This document shows, piece after piece, positions 28,350 through 35,610 of a stretch of DNA of 64,000 bases (within the stretch, counting starts at the first letter, position 1; each line of letters begins with the position of its first letter). The DNA lies in contig NZ_FXBS01000004.1 in the NCBI RefSeq assembly GCF_900178005.1, positions 310,001 to 374,000 of the forward strand, read 5' to 3'. The translations under genes were made by a program, and so were the position numbers. Source of the stretch: Tuberibacillus sp. Marseille-P3662. Lineage in GTDB: Bacteria; Bacillota; Bacilli; Bacillales; Sporolactobacillaceae. The notes under the pieces were generated by a model. That model had not been told where the DNA came from. It worked only from the letters and a program-made list of their open reading frames with translations, and did not search any database.

Positions 28350-28581
28350 TTCTGAGAATATATCCGCCAATCATTAGTAAATTAGGATTTCTATCATTCC
28401 AGCAAAATTAACGATTTTGACCTACATATTATAACATTTTGGTTGACAAAATTCGATACGATTCATTCTTAATTTTTTCTTAGTTATTGAGTCAATTTCA
28501 TAAATGCTCTATATTCATCATTGATCCGAACACTCGAACGGTCTAATGTATTAACGTTTGTCAAATCAGTGCGTTAACATC

Positions 28582-28704
28582 GTTGATTGGAACGGAAGGC
28601 GGCGACTCCTGCGGGAATAGCATGAGTCTTGAGACCCCGCAATGCGAAGCATGAGAAGGCTCAAGCCATGCCCGCGGAAAGCGTCCGCCTAGAGTGGCAA
28701 TCAA
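28582..28704 (+). repeat. Interspersed GC-rich hairpin repeat, copy A
   Basis: First of six related intergenic elements. Ends TTGATTG / CAATCAA; conserved blocks GACTCCTGCGGG, GAGACCCCGCA, AAGGCTCA and CCCGCGGAAAGCG. The outer arms pair with each other (AGGCGG 28597-28602 with CCGCCT 28685-28690), as do inner arms GCATG with CATGC and CTTGAG with CTCAAG. The rest of the 479-base gap between sat and the sigma-factor gene is AT-rich and shows only the sat promoter. Confidence 0.85.
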
Positions 28705-28770
28705 TAGGCCAAGCACACTGACAAATGTTTGGGTTTTCTGCTTTAGTCTTGAATGATGAAATTGACTCAG

Positions 28771-29280
28771 TTATTTAAAGCATAATCCCCTAACCTGCCC
28801 CTCCCTCAATTTCCTCAAAGCCTGCTTCCGCCAATTCTTAACGGTTTCAATAGGCATGCCGAGGTCACTAGCAATCTCCCCAACCTTCTTTTGCTCAATA
28901 ATGGCATGCCGCACCCAGGTCTGTTCACCTTTATTAAGTTTGTCTATATAGGGTTCGAGCATATCCTCCTCAAGAATAGGTACCTGTGATTCGTCGACAA
29001 TCTGACCGAAATAGGTTTCATCTGGAAAGTTGTGACGTTCCAAATAGCTCAGCTCACGTTTCAATTCATCCATCATCTTGCCTCTCACATTCACGATGGC
29101 ATAGGTCGAGAACTTGCCCTTGTCTGGTTGATAAGTTTGCTGGGCTTGCCACAAACCCAGCAAACCGCACTGGTAATAACGATCGTAATCTTTATAGATG
29201 CCAAGGGATGTGATTTGCTTTTTAATCATAGAATCATAGTTTTGAGACAGTTCTTCAAAAGATACCTCGCACTGTGACAC
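28771..29280 (-). CDS. Small sigma-70 family RNA polymerase sigma factor
   Basis: 169 aa from the preferred start. Region 2 is visible in KDYDRYYQCGLLGLWQAQQT and KFSTYAIVNVRGKMMDELKR; region 4 is a C-terminal helix-turn-helix (KVGEIASDLGMPIETVKNWR). Regions 1.1 and 3 are absent, so it is an alternative factor of the small sigma-70-like type scattered in Bacilli. I place the start at GTG 29280, eight bases after GAAGGGAAA. The frame stays open 64 codons further to a TTG at 29472 without a ribosome binding site; that extension has no sigma-like features. No anti-sigma gene is adjacent. Regulon unknown. Confidence 0.75.
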   Translation of the reverse strand: MSQCEVSFEELSQNYDSMIKKQITSLGIYKDYDRYYQCGLLGLWQAQQTYQPDKGKFSTYAIVNVRGKMMDELKRELSYLERHNFPDETYFGQIVDESQVPILEEDMLEPYIDKLNKGEQTWVRHAIIEQKKVGEIASDLGMPIETVKNWRKQALRKLREGQVRGLCFK

Positions 29281-29504
29281 TTTGCTTTCCCTTCGAAAAG
29301 CGCGCCTTTCTGTGAATTCCGCGGTACCTTTAATATAGATAAACATTGAATGTCGTTCACATGAGGAAAATTGACAAATCTCCGTGTCGAATGAGGGGAT
29401 TTTTAACGTTTCCTTGAGAGATTTTTGAAGTTTGGGGGTGAGCGAGTACGCGTTTTTTAAAGAATCCCCCAAATTTAAATTTTTTCCGGAAACACTATAG
29501 AAGC

Positions 29505-29587
29505 TGTCTGTTTGATATTGTGAATGTCTGTTTGGAACAGTGAGCGCTAATTTTGGAACGGTTAATACGCATTGTGGAACGATCAGC
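29505..29587. repeat. Helically phased short motifs (TGTCTG, TGGAAC) upstream of the sigma-factor gene
   Basis: TGTCTGTTTG occurs at 29505 and 29525, then TGGAAC at 29533, 29554 and 29575, so motifs recur every 20-21 bp, two turns of the helix. A TGAGCG like that of the 44.9-kb array lies at 29541. The array is in the gap upstream of the sigma-factor gene; the rest of this gap up to 30028 holds repeat copy B. Confidence 0.5.
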
Positions 29588-29719
29588 TCTCATACTGAAA
29601 GGTCATCCCTTTTTGCCACAAAACATCAATAATTAAATAAACCGCCCGCAAAAAACGATCTTTTGAAAAGGCTCTGAAAGATTGTTGCTTTTAAATTATG
29701 AAAGCTAAAGATCGAAAAA

Positions 29720-29911
29720 GTTGATTGGAGCGGAAGGTGCGTCGAGATTCGGAACACTTAAACTTAGTGTGTTCCTCAGCGCCGCTTACTCAAGATGTCT
29801 TGCTAGAGTCCTGCGGGACGAGCGGGACAGGTGAGACCCCACAGGCGCAGCGCGCCGAGGAGGCTCACCGCCCGCCCCGCGGAAAGCGAGCATCCTGGAG
29901 CGGAAATCAAC
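29720..29911 (+). repeat. Interspersed GC-rich hairpin repeat, copy B (long form)
   Basis: Ends GTTGATT / AATCAAC. It carries the core blocks (TCCTGCGGG, GAGACCCCACA, GAGGAGGCTCA, CCCGCGGAAAGCG) plus a ~70-base 5' insert (about 29741-29812) with its own hairpin GGAACAC / GTGTTCC and the stretch CAGCGCCGCTTACTCAAGAT, shared with copy D. Inner arms GCGGG/CCCGC and GGTGAG/CTCACC pair. Confidence 0.85.
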
Positions 29912-30028
29912 CTTTGGAAAAATAACAGTATTCATCAGCAATTTTTGAAAAACATCCCCCCCGTTTTTCTTTCTGAGCTCTATATATACAGTGAAGACCC
30001 CTATTTCATATCTCAGGAGTGAAAATCA

Positions 30029-30892
30029 ATGAAACCCGGTTTGATTCAGCAATATCAACATTTCAGTCAATTCACCGATGTCCCGTCGTTTAATCGGACA
30101 ATCAAACAATTCTTAGATCATCATGGCGAGGCGTTTTCCAAAGGGGAACGGCTTGCTTTCACGATTTTGACGCAGCATAGTGTGAAGGTGGTCGGTGTGT
30201 GCAATGCACGGATCGCGAAGCTTGTGGCTGCCGGACATCATAAACATAAAGAAGGTCCCTCACGTTCCACATTTGAGCGGATGCTACGGAAGGCGAAACA
30301 ATTGGGGATTTTGTCGACACATCATACAGTGCGAGCAAAAGGTGGCTTCTCTCATAATATTTTTGTTTTTCAAGCTGCTGATGCACCGTCGGACGAACAT
30401 CTGACAGAGCGTGACGGATCGATAGACAACCGCTGTGACGCAGATCATGACTCTTCAACAGCCGAAAAAACGAGTTTTTTTCAAGCTCCTAAAGAAAAAG
30501 ATCTAAAGAATGTCATAGAGAACGTTAAGTCACATGATCTTGACGCTGCCCAAACAAAATGGACAGATCTAGATCATACCTTTGTTCCGTCTAACATTCC
30601 TGAAGATTTTGTCGCTGTTGTTAAACCTTTTTTTGCTCATGCACATGAGATTTTTAAGTTATGGGGAAAAGCCCAGCAGGCCTACCGTAGCTACCACTTC
30701 AACATGCCGTTGGAATGGCATGTTTCGACTGTGATCCAGGCTTTTAAAGAAACCGTGTTTCACTATAAACGCCGGGCTATCAGAACGTCCTTCGTCCAAT
30801 ATTATTATGGAGTTCTGAGAGGGTTATTCGCGGTTGAAAAGCGGCGTGAATTCTATGAAAAGCATCCGGAGTGGAATTGGCTGGAGATGTGA
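30029..30892 (+). CDS. Conserved hypothetical protein with winged-helix-like N-terminal half
   Basis: 287 aa. The N-terminal ~110 residues (FTKGE-like SKGERLAFTILTQHSV, ARIAKLV and SRSTFERMLRKAKQLGILST) look like a winged helix or replication-initiator-type DNA-binding fold. A charged variable linker follows (about 115-190), and then a C-terminal helical part with EWHVSTVIQAFKETVFHYK and VQYYYGVLRGLF. I recall similar proteins of unknown function in other bacilli but cannot name the family. No signal or membrane segment, so cytoplasmic. The ATG follows AGGAGTGAAAATCA. It stands alone on the plus strand, just after repeat copy B. Function unknown; DNA binding is an inference from the helix pattern. 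Confidence 0.75.
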   Translation: MKPGLIQQYQHFSQFTDVPSFNRTIKQFLDHHGEAFSKGERLAFTILTQHSVKVVGVCNARIAKLVAAGHHKHKEGPSRSTFERMLRKAKQLGILSTHHTVRAKGGFSHNIFVFQAADAPSDEHLTERDGSIDNRCDADHDSSTAEKTSFFQAPKEKDLKNVIENVKSHDLDAAQTKWTDLDHTFVPSNIPEDFVAVVKPFFAHAHEIFKLWGKAQQAYRSYHFNMPLEWHVSTVIQAFKETVFHYKRRAIRTSFVQYYYGVLRGLFAVEKRREFYEKHPEWNWLEM

Positions 30893-30996
30893 CTTCATTA
30901 GGTGTTATGCATGATATCCTAATTCGCCAAGTGAGATATATTAATGCCCAATTTGGGGCACTATAATAAGTAACAGGCCTATAAGGAGTGATATAT

Positions 30997-31407
30997 ATTA
31001 GTTGGAAAGAGGAATTAATCAATGATATGAACCAAAACAAAATAAAGAACTCGGCATTAGCGATTGATACATCTACTAATGAGTACCCAAAAGAAACGAT
31101 CAAAGATATCATCAATTTGATCAATAAAACCCTTGTTGAAATACCCATGATATTCGCAGACTTCAAGATCAGACAATTAACAACGACCAAAGAAAAAGTC
31201 GCCATCCCCTATAAGAAACATGGGAAAGGGTCCTATACAGATGTTCTTGAATGGTGTGAGGAAAACGAAGTCAATCAACTTTATTACATAACGGATTTAA
31301 CCGGTTATATCTGGGATGACATTGAAGTTAATTACGATGTCACTTGGTTAGTTCCATTTAATTTCAAACCCAAACCACCATTTGGAGAAGTGATTCAAAC
31401 CTACTGA
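30997..31407 (+). CDS. VWA-like (DUF2201 C-terminal type) remnant with an unusual start
   Basis: About 137 aa. It resembles the VWA-like C-terminal domain of DUF2201 proteins: ALAIDTSTNEYPKETIKDII in place of the usual DxSxS metal motif, then KHGKGSYTDVLEWCEEN, LYYITDLTGYIW and WLVPFNFKPKPPFGEVI. The metal site is degenerate (D-T-S-T-N) and the long N-terminal part of DUF2201 proteins is missing, so this is a truncated or stand-alone derivative. AAGGAG lies eight bases before an ATT where family members would have ATG (ATT AGT TGG AAA GAG). The GTG at 30988 overlaps the ribosome binding site. Either a rare ATT start or a decaying gene. Confidence 0.6.
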   Translation: MSWKEELINDMNQNKIKNSALAIDTSTNEYPKETIKDIINLINKTLVEIPMIFADFKIRQLTTTKEKVAIPYKKHGKGSYTDVLEWCEENEVNQLYYITDLTGYIWDDIEVNYDVTWLVPFNFKPKPPFGEVIQTY

Positions 31408-31515
31408 CAAGCTAATATGCTTGTCATTTTTTATTTTAAGATCAATTAGTCCTGTGTTTTTATAAAAATTTTCATTCTTTTGTAAAAACTACTATGTTTT
31501 ATCGTTGCCTTCAGT

Positions 31516-31521
31516 TATAAT
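31516..31521 (+). promoter_or_regulatory. comK promoter -10 box with A/T tracts upstream
   Basis: TATAAT lies 55 bp before the comK start, with no good -35 box. Upstream (about 31465-31500) AAAA and TTTT tracts are spaced about 9 bp apart (AAAA-N9-TTTT twice), loosely like the AAAA-N5-TTTT ComK boxes of B. subtilis. This would fit ComK autoactivation, but the spacing is not canonical. Confidence 0.4.
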
Positions 31522-31576
31522 AGACATATATCCCCAGTTAGTGAAATAATCTTAAAAATGAAGAGGAGGAACATCA

Positions 31577-32107
31577 ATGGAAAAGGTTCTTACTGAGCAA
31601 GATCATTATGAAATATCGAGGAGTACAATGGCACTGATACCTTATAACCATTCTCTGTACAATTTGAAGGTGATAGACACAGAAGGGGATCATTACTTAA
31701 TAAAGTCACCGACCCAATTGATTCATGAGGCTTGCGTAGCGAGAGCATCAACCTACGATGGAAGACGTAAAGCTGTGAAGATGCACTTGCATATTCCGAA
31801 AAAGGTACCGATTCCTGTCTCACCAATCGAAAACATCTATGTCTTTCCCACACACTCACCCGATCAATTTCACTGCCATTGGATTGCTTATCGCCATATT
31901 CATGACATTCATTCGCTAACCAATCAGACATCGTTAGTCACCTTTAAAAACGGCCGACAGCTAAAACTCAATCTCTCCTACTACTCACTAGAAAAACAAC
32001 TGCACCGCACCACCTATTGCATGTCAAGTTATTCTAAAATTGATGAGTGCTTAACTTTGCTTCATACCCTATGCAACAAATTAGGCGCGCCCATAACGAC
32101 GATATAA
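31577..32107 (+). CDS. comK: Competence transcription factor ComK
   Basis: 176 aa. Matches ComK throughout: YEISRSTMALIPYNHSLYN, IHEACVARASTYDGRRKAVK, KVPIPVSPIENIYVFPTHSP and CHWIAYRHIH, then SLVTFKNGRQLKLNLSYYS and LHRTTY. ComK activates DNA-uptake and recombination genes in bacilli; in B. subtilis it is held down by MecA/ClpCP. The ATG follows GAGGAGGAACATCA. The C-terminus is intact and slightly shorter than in B. subtilis. It is transcribed alone. Presence of the gene does not prove competence, because many Bacillales keep comK without known transformability. Confidence 0.92.
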   Translation: MEKVLTEQDHYEISRSTMALIPYNHSLYNLKVIDTEGDHYLIKSPTQLIHEACVARASTYDGRRKAVKMHLHIPKKVPIPVSPIENIYVFPTHSPDQFHCHWIAYRHIHDIHSLTNQTSLVTFKNGRQLKLNLSYYSLEKQLHRTTYCMSSYSKIDECLTLLHTLCNKLGAPITTI

Positions 32108-32240
32108 AGCTTTTAGGTCCATGAGGCAACAATCAGCAAGACGAACCAAGCATCTAATCTTGCAAGCCCAAAATCCGATGTCAGGTGGCATTGGATTTTT
32201 TATATGGACCATTGAAGATAGAAGAACCAGCTCTTAATTT

Positions 32241-32405
32241 CTATTTTTCTTTCCTCATGGCCCTTCTTTCCGCATAGCTCACACATTTAAAACACACAGC
32301 AACCCTTTCTCCTTGATTATTAAGATAATACCGGGGCTCCACGGCTTTATTGTGACACAGATAACACTTTTCTGTTCCAGTTATTCTTCTTAACCAGTTC
32401 AGCAC
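32241..32405 (-). CDS. Small zinc-ribbon-like protein (54 aa)
   Basis: Two CxxC pairs, KCYLCHNK at 14-17 and VCFKCVS at 38-41, are spaced as in a treble-clef or zinc-ribbon fold, with basic ends (LNWLRRITG; AERRAMRKEK). The GTG start has an excellent AAGGAGG site eight bases upstream, and the frame is compact and in codon style with its neighbours. Probably a cytoplasmic nucleic-acid or protein-binding peptide. It is convergent with comK, with about 130 bp between. I do not recognise a named family. Confidence 0.65.
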   Translation of the reverse strand: MLNWLRRITGTEKCYLCHNKAVEPRYYLNNQGERVAVCFKCVSYAERRAMRKEK

Positions 32406-32742
32406 TTTGGATGCCTCCTTTTAATCATCTGTCATTTGGGATTGATCGTCACCCTATTGTCTTTATATGTATTATTATGACTGTATGTCACCTAAGATGT
32501 CCACTTACGGACACTGACAACTTGAACCAGTCAATCGGGTCAATCACAACCCGATCGGATAGATCATCCGTCGAAATCACCATTTTTTCTGATAAGGTTA
32601 TCCGATTTAAACCCTATATCATTTCCTTATACTACCTTGAAATTTAGGCCCCAAATCCCAGTTATAGAAAGGCAATTTGATGCGAATACTATGGACATGA
32701 GGAGATCAATAATGGTTGGTAACCCATTTTTCCTCTAACAGC
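32406..32742. other. Intergenic region with an 8-residue leader-like ORF before an orphan terminator
   Basis: No gene is convincing here. On the plus strand GAGGAG (32699-32704) precedes a nine-codon frame (32712-32738, MVGNPFFL and stop), which ends five bases before the strong plus-strand terminator at 32743-32778. No plus-strand gene follows. A frame of 78 codons at 32411-32647 has no ribosome binding site and no recognisable features. Confidence 0.4.
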
Positions 32743-32778
32743 GCCCACCCTTTAAAAAAGGGTGGGCCTGTTTTTTTT
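32743..32778 (+). terminator. Strong plus-strand intrinsic terminator with no obvious gene
   Basis: An 11-bp perfect stem GCCCACCCTTT / AAAGGGTGGGC is followed by CTG and eight T. The T-run is on the plus strand only; the hairpin may also help end the minus-strand adaptor gene. Confidence 0.8.
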
Positions 32779-32791
32779 GATCTTAACTTGA

Positions 32792-34033
32792 TTATTCCAA
32801 TACGCCTAACAAAAGATGTTCAAACACCTCGTGCTTGTTCAATTCTGTGAAGATCGACGTGTCAATGAAATCCCATTTCAGCGGCGTGATAAATCCGGCA
32901 CCGGCATCGTTGACTTGTTCAGGTTCTTGAACAACGTGGGTACCCTCTTTAGCACCGCTGGTAAGTTCCACATCACCTGTCACTTGCAATCCTGTTTTGA
33001 CCTGTTGCTTGATGACGGTACCATTGTTTGATAGCACCCATGTGTAGTCTTGTTTATCGTTCGTTTCAATCGTTTGTTCTGGCAAAACTAAAGCGTCTTG
33101 GGCTTCATCGATTACAAATGCCAGTTGTGTATGATAGCCAACTTGTAAGTCTTCCGTCTGTTCTTCCAATTCAACAGTAAAGGCGTACTTGCTCGCTTGT
33201 TCGGTTTCCGGCTCATCGACAGGCACGGGCTTGATGTCAGTAAGCGTCCCCGTTCTTTTGCCTTTAACCGCTGATGACCGTATGTAGGTTTTCATACCGC
33301 TTTTGACCAGTCTCGTGGCCTGCTCGCTTAACTTACCATGAACCGCGATGTCTTCGGAGGCGATCGCGATAACAGGATTATTTAAATCGTGATGGATGGT
33401 CTGCACAACGCCTGAATAAGGACTTGTCACGGTCACACTTGACGGACTGTCCATAAGGCTTTGCAGCTGACTTTCGTAGGTCTCTCGTTTCGTTTCTAAC
33501 ATATCCCTTTTAAGTTCGTTTTGCGAGATTTTCATCTCAATCTCATATTCTGTTGCCAGCGTTTGATCAGATGTTGATTGATCACCACTATTGACAGTCA
33601 CATCTTCATTTTCTGTTTCCTCGGGGACAGTATCCTTTAATGTTTCTAATTGGTTGATGTTCAGTTCAATATCGTCAATCTGCCCTTCAAGTTTATCAAT
33701 TTTTCCTTCTAAGTATTGGCGGTTCTCAGCCGCATCGGTGACGGCGTATTCATAAAGAGGATCCCCGCTCTCTACCGTGTCGCCCTTTTGCACAAAAAAT
33801 GATTGGAAGGAACCCAAGGAAGGATCGAAATACATACGTTCAGTTGTCGCAGGTGCAACCACACCTGATGATGCAATGGTTTCGACTAAATGATCGGTTG
33901 TTACACGCTCCCAATCACTAACGTAATTAAGTCGTTCGGCGGCGCTGCTATCCTTGTATATCAGATAAACGTTCACCCCGATAAATACAACGATGGCCGC
34001 CACCCAAATCGATAACTTTTGCTTTGGTTTCAA
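32792..34033 (-). CDS. yknX: Efflux membrane-fusion/adaptor protein (YknX-like, HlyD family)
   Basis: About 413 aa. An N-terminal membrane anchor (KLSIWVAAIVVFIGVNVYLI) is followed by a lipoyl-like half (FFVQKGDTVESGDPLYEY), a coiled-coil hairpin (about 110-200, broken by an acidic insert EETENEDVTV), the second lipoyl half (VTVTSPYSGVVQTIHHD) and beta-barrel domains. Such adaptors link an ABC exporter to the cell surface. In B. subtilis yknW (Yip1) and yknX precede the ATPase and permease genes yknYZ, which protect against the SDP toxin. Here the YIP1 gene is adjacent, but no ATPase or permease follows. TTG at 34033 follows AAGGGG properly; the GTG at 34042 is too close to it. Confidence 0.78.
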   Translation of the reverse strand: MKPKQKLSIWVAAIVVFIGVNVYLIYKDSSAAERLNYVSDWERVTTDHLVETIASSGVVAPATTERMYFDPSLGSFQSFFVQKGDTVESGDPLYEYAVTDAAENRQYLEGKIDKLEGQIDDIELNINQLETLKDTVPEETENEDVTVNSGDQSTSDQTLATEYEIEMKISQNELKRDMLETKRETYESQLQSLMDSPSSVTVTSPYSGVVQTIHHDLNNPVIAIASEDIAVHGKLSEQATRLVKSGMKTYIRSSAVKGKRTGTLTDIKPVPVDEPETEQASKYAFTVELEEQTEDLQVGYHTQLAFVIDEAQDALVLPEQTIETNDKQDYTWVLSNNGTVIKQQVKTGLQVTGDVELTSGAKEGTHVVQEPEQVNDAGAGFITPLKWDFIDTSIFTELNKHEVFEHLLLGVLE

Positions 34034-34060
34034 GTGCCTCACCCCTTTTACAGCTTGAAT

Positions 34061-34723
34061 TTAAATGAGCCGTGTAAAATTGACAGAAGCCAAAACAGCC
34101 TCGATGATCCAGAAGATGACATTGATCATAACGACCATCAGTAAAATGTTCTTCCAACTCATTTCCCGATTAAGCCGTTTAATGCCCTTATACTGAACGA
34201 TCACGGCCCATAGCTTAAGCAGCGAAACAATGCCTAAACATTTAATCACGAATTCATTATGTGTGATGAATTGTCCGATGACACCTAAGGATAAAGGTGA
34301 GGAAAACCACTCGATGCCGCCCCAAATTACGAGAGGAATCATGATGACTTTTTCAATCAGAAGAATGGATAGGACAAAGAGTTGCACAATCACGAGTTTG
34401 CCATAAGTGCTAGGCGTTAACGTCCAATATAATAGACTTGGAACCAACAATATGATCACAGCAAACAGGAGGCCCAAAATAGCTTTGCCAAATATGTACA
34501 TTAATTTTGTCGCCGCAAAGGTTTCCGGGGACACCTGGGCTAAGCTGCCGGATAGCACTTCCGTTCCCAATCCAAACCCCGCACTGATGGAAAAAATAAT
34601 AATACTTAATAGCATTAACAGAATCAATCGCCAGCGGAATCCCTTATAGCTTTCAGCGATGGTCAATTGATAGAAAGATAGATTCGGTTTAAACAAGCCT
34701 CTTAGCAGTCGAACGTCATACAT
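34061..34723 (-). CDS. yknW: YIP1-family membrane protein (YknW-like)
   Basis: 220 aa with five or six hydrophobic helices in the Yip1 pattern (RLILLMLLSIIIFSISAGFG, AILGLLFAVIILLVPSLLYW and others). In the B. subtilis YknWXYZ system the Yip1 protein aids assembly of the transporter. The ATG at 34723 is eight bases after GGAGG; the TTG five codons earlier lies upstream of that site. It is 27 bp from the adaptor gene, so co-transcribed. The name rests on neighbour order and topology more than on sequence. Confidence 0.7.
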   Translation of the reverse strand: MYDVRLLRGLFKPNLSFYQLTIAESYKGFRWRLILLMLLSIIIFSISAGFGLGTEVLSGSLAQVSPETFAATKLMYIFGKAILGLLFAVIILLVPSLLYWTLTPSTYGKLVIVQLFVLSILLIEKVIMIPLVIWGGIEWFSSPLSLGVIGQFITHNEFVIKCLGIVSLLKLWAVIVQYKGIKRLNREMSWKNILLMVVMINVIFWIIEAVLASVNFTRLI

Positions 34724-34852
34724 AAGGATATCCTCCAAAATTTTGCCTTTCCTTATTCAATTGTAACCAAATTTTAGACAATATTCTACAATTATTTGTA
34801 TACATCTTCCCTGATTTTAAGCTATTAGTCTTGAAAAGGGATCGTTCCTACT

Positions 34853-34890
34853 AAAAAAGCGGGTGCCCATTTTTCGGGACACCCGCTTTT
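34853..34890 (-). terminator. Intrinsic terminator of cheX
   Basis: AAAAGCGGGTG ... CACCCGCTTTTTT forms a strong stem with six T on the minus strand, just past the cheX stop. Confidence 0.9.
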
Positions 34891-34894
34891 CTGC

Positions 34895-35350
34895 CTATTC
34901 ATCAACTAACAAGTAGAGGTCAAAGGATTCATCAGTGTTGAAGTGAACTGGAACATGGATCGCTTGTCTAAAGCCGGTTATTTGTGAGTCACCATCCATA
35001 ACTGTCGGAGCTGTGATGTCTATCTTAATGCCTTGATGATAGATGTTCGTTGACAAACCTCCGGCAATCATATTACCGATCTCCCCTGTGAAGGATTTCA
35101 ACATTTCCCCTTCCAAAGGCATCCCGAACATTTTTTCACCAATGTTAGCAAATGTTTGATGGTGACCGTTAATCACCAATTTACCTTTGAAATCGCCGGT
35201 AATACCAATGAAGACACCGAATGTGACTTGTAAAGGGGTTTCAAGCAAACCGGGTTTCGAAATCGAATGGTCTAAAGATAGAGCCGTCTTAAGTGATTGT
35301 AATGTCCCATTGATCAAATGGGTAATGGTTCCATTTGTTGCAGTCGTCAA
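34895..35350 (-). CDS. cheX: Chemotaxis protein CheX-like (CheC/CheX phosphatase family)
   Basis: About 151 aa. The CheY-P phosphatase signature ExxNxxxG is present as GEIGNMIAGGLS, preceded by FKGKLVINGHHQTFANIGEK and followed by FRQAIHVPVHFN, the usual CheX layout with a single catalytic motif. CheX-type proteins dephosphorylate CheY-P and so affect flagellar switching. The start is best placed at TTG 35350 after AAAGG; the GTG at 35362 is too close to that site. No other chemotaxis gene is adjacent; motA-motB lie 15 kb away. Confidence 0.8.
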   Translation of the reverse strand: MTTATNGTITHLINGTLQSLKTALSLDHSISKPGLLETPLQVTFGVFIGITGDFKGKLVINGHHQTFANIGEKMFGMPLEGEMLKSFTGEIGNMIAGGLSTNIYHQGIKIDITAPTVMDGDSQITGFRQAIHVPVHFNTDESFDLYLLVDE

Positions 35351-35552
35351 AGCGTGACACACCTTTCTTATTTTGATGATTCGGGGGTATGATTCATTGT
35401 TCCATTGCCTATGTATTCAGTTGTTATTCGGGGTCTGATGATTCTATCTGAAAGAGCTGCCGCTGCAGTTGGATGATCGTCATCATTTTCTCACTATCAA
35501 ATTATATATCGGTTAAGAGAACCAGATTATAAAGGGAGCGTTGCACCTGAAA

Positions 35553-35602
35553 ATAAAAAAAGCAGGTAAGTGAGGATCACGCGATCTCTCACTTACCTGC
35601 TT
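35553..35602 (-). terminator. Intrinsic terminator of the NlpC/P60 gene
   Basis: A long stem AGCAGGTAAGTGAG / CTCACTTACCTGCT with seven T on the minus strand, directly after the stop codon region. Confidence 0.9.
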
Positions 35603-35610
35603 GATGCATT

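Noticed and set aside
28292-28580. S-box (SAM) riboswitch before sat
   Set aside because: A compact promoter lies about 30 bp before the start codon, leaving no room for a riboswitch leader, and no conserved S-box sequence was seen.
29281-29472. N-terminal 64-residue extension of the sigma factor
   Set aside because: The frame is open, but it begins at a TTG without a ribosome binding site and has no sigma-like region, whereas GTG 29280 has a good site.
29725-30022. Small plus-strand frames in repeat copy B
   Set aside because: Their sequence is the GC-rich element itself; no ribosome binding site and no protein-like composition.
32411-32647. 78-residue plus-strand frame
   Set aside because: No ribosome binding site, no recognisable motif, and it lies across the region opposite the small zinc-protein gene's upstream sequence.
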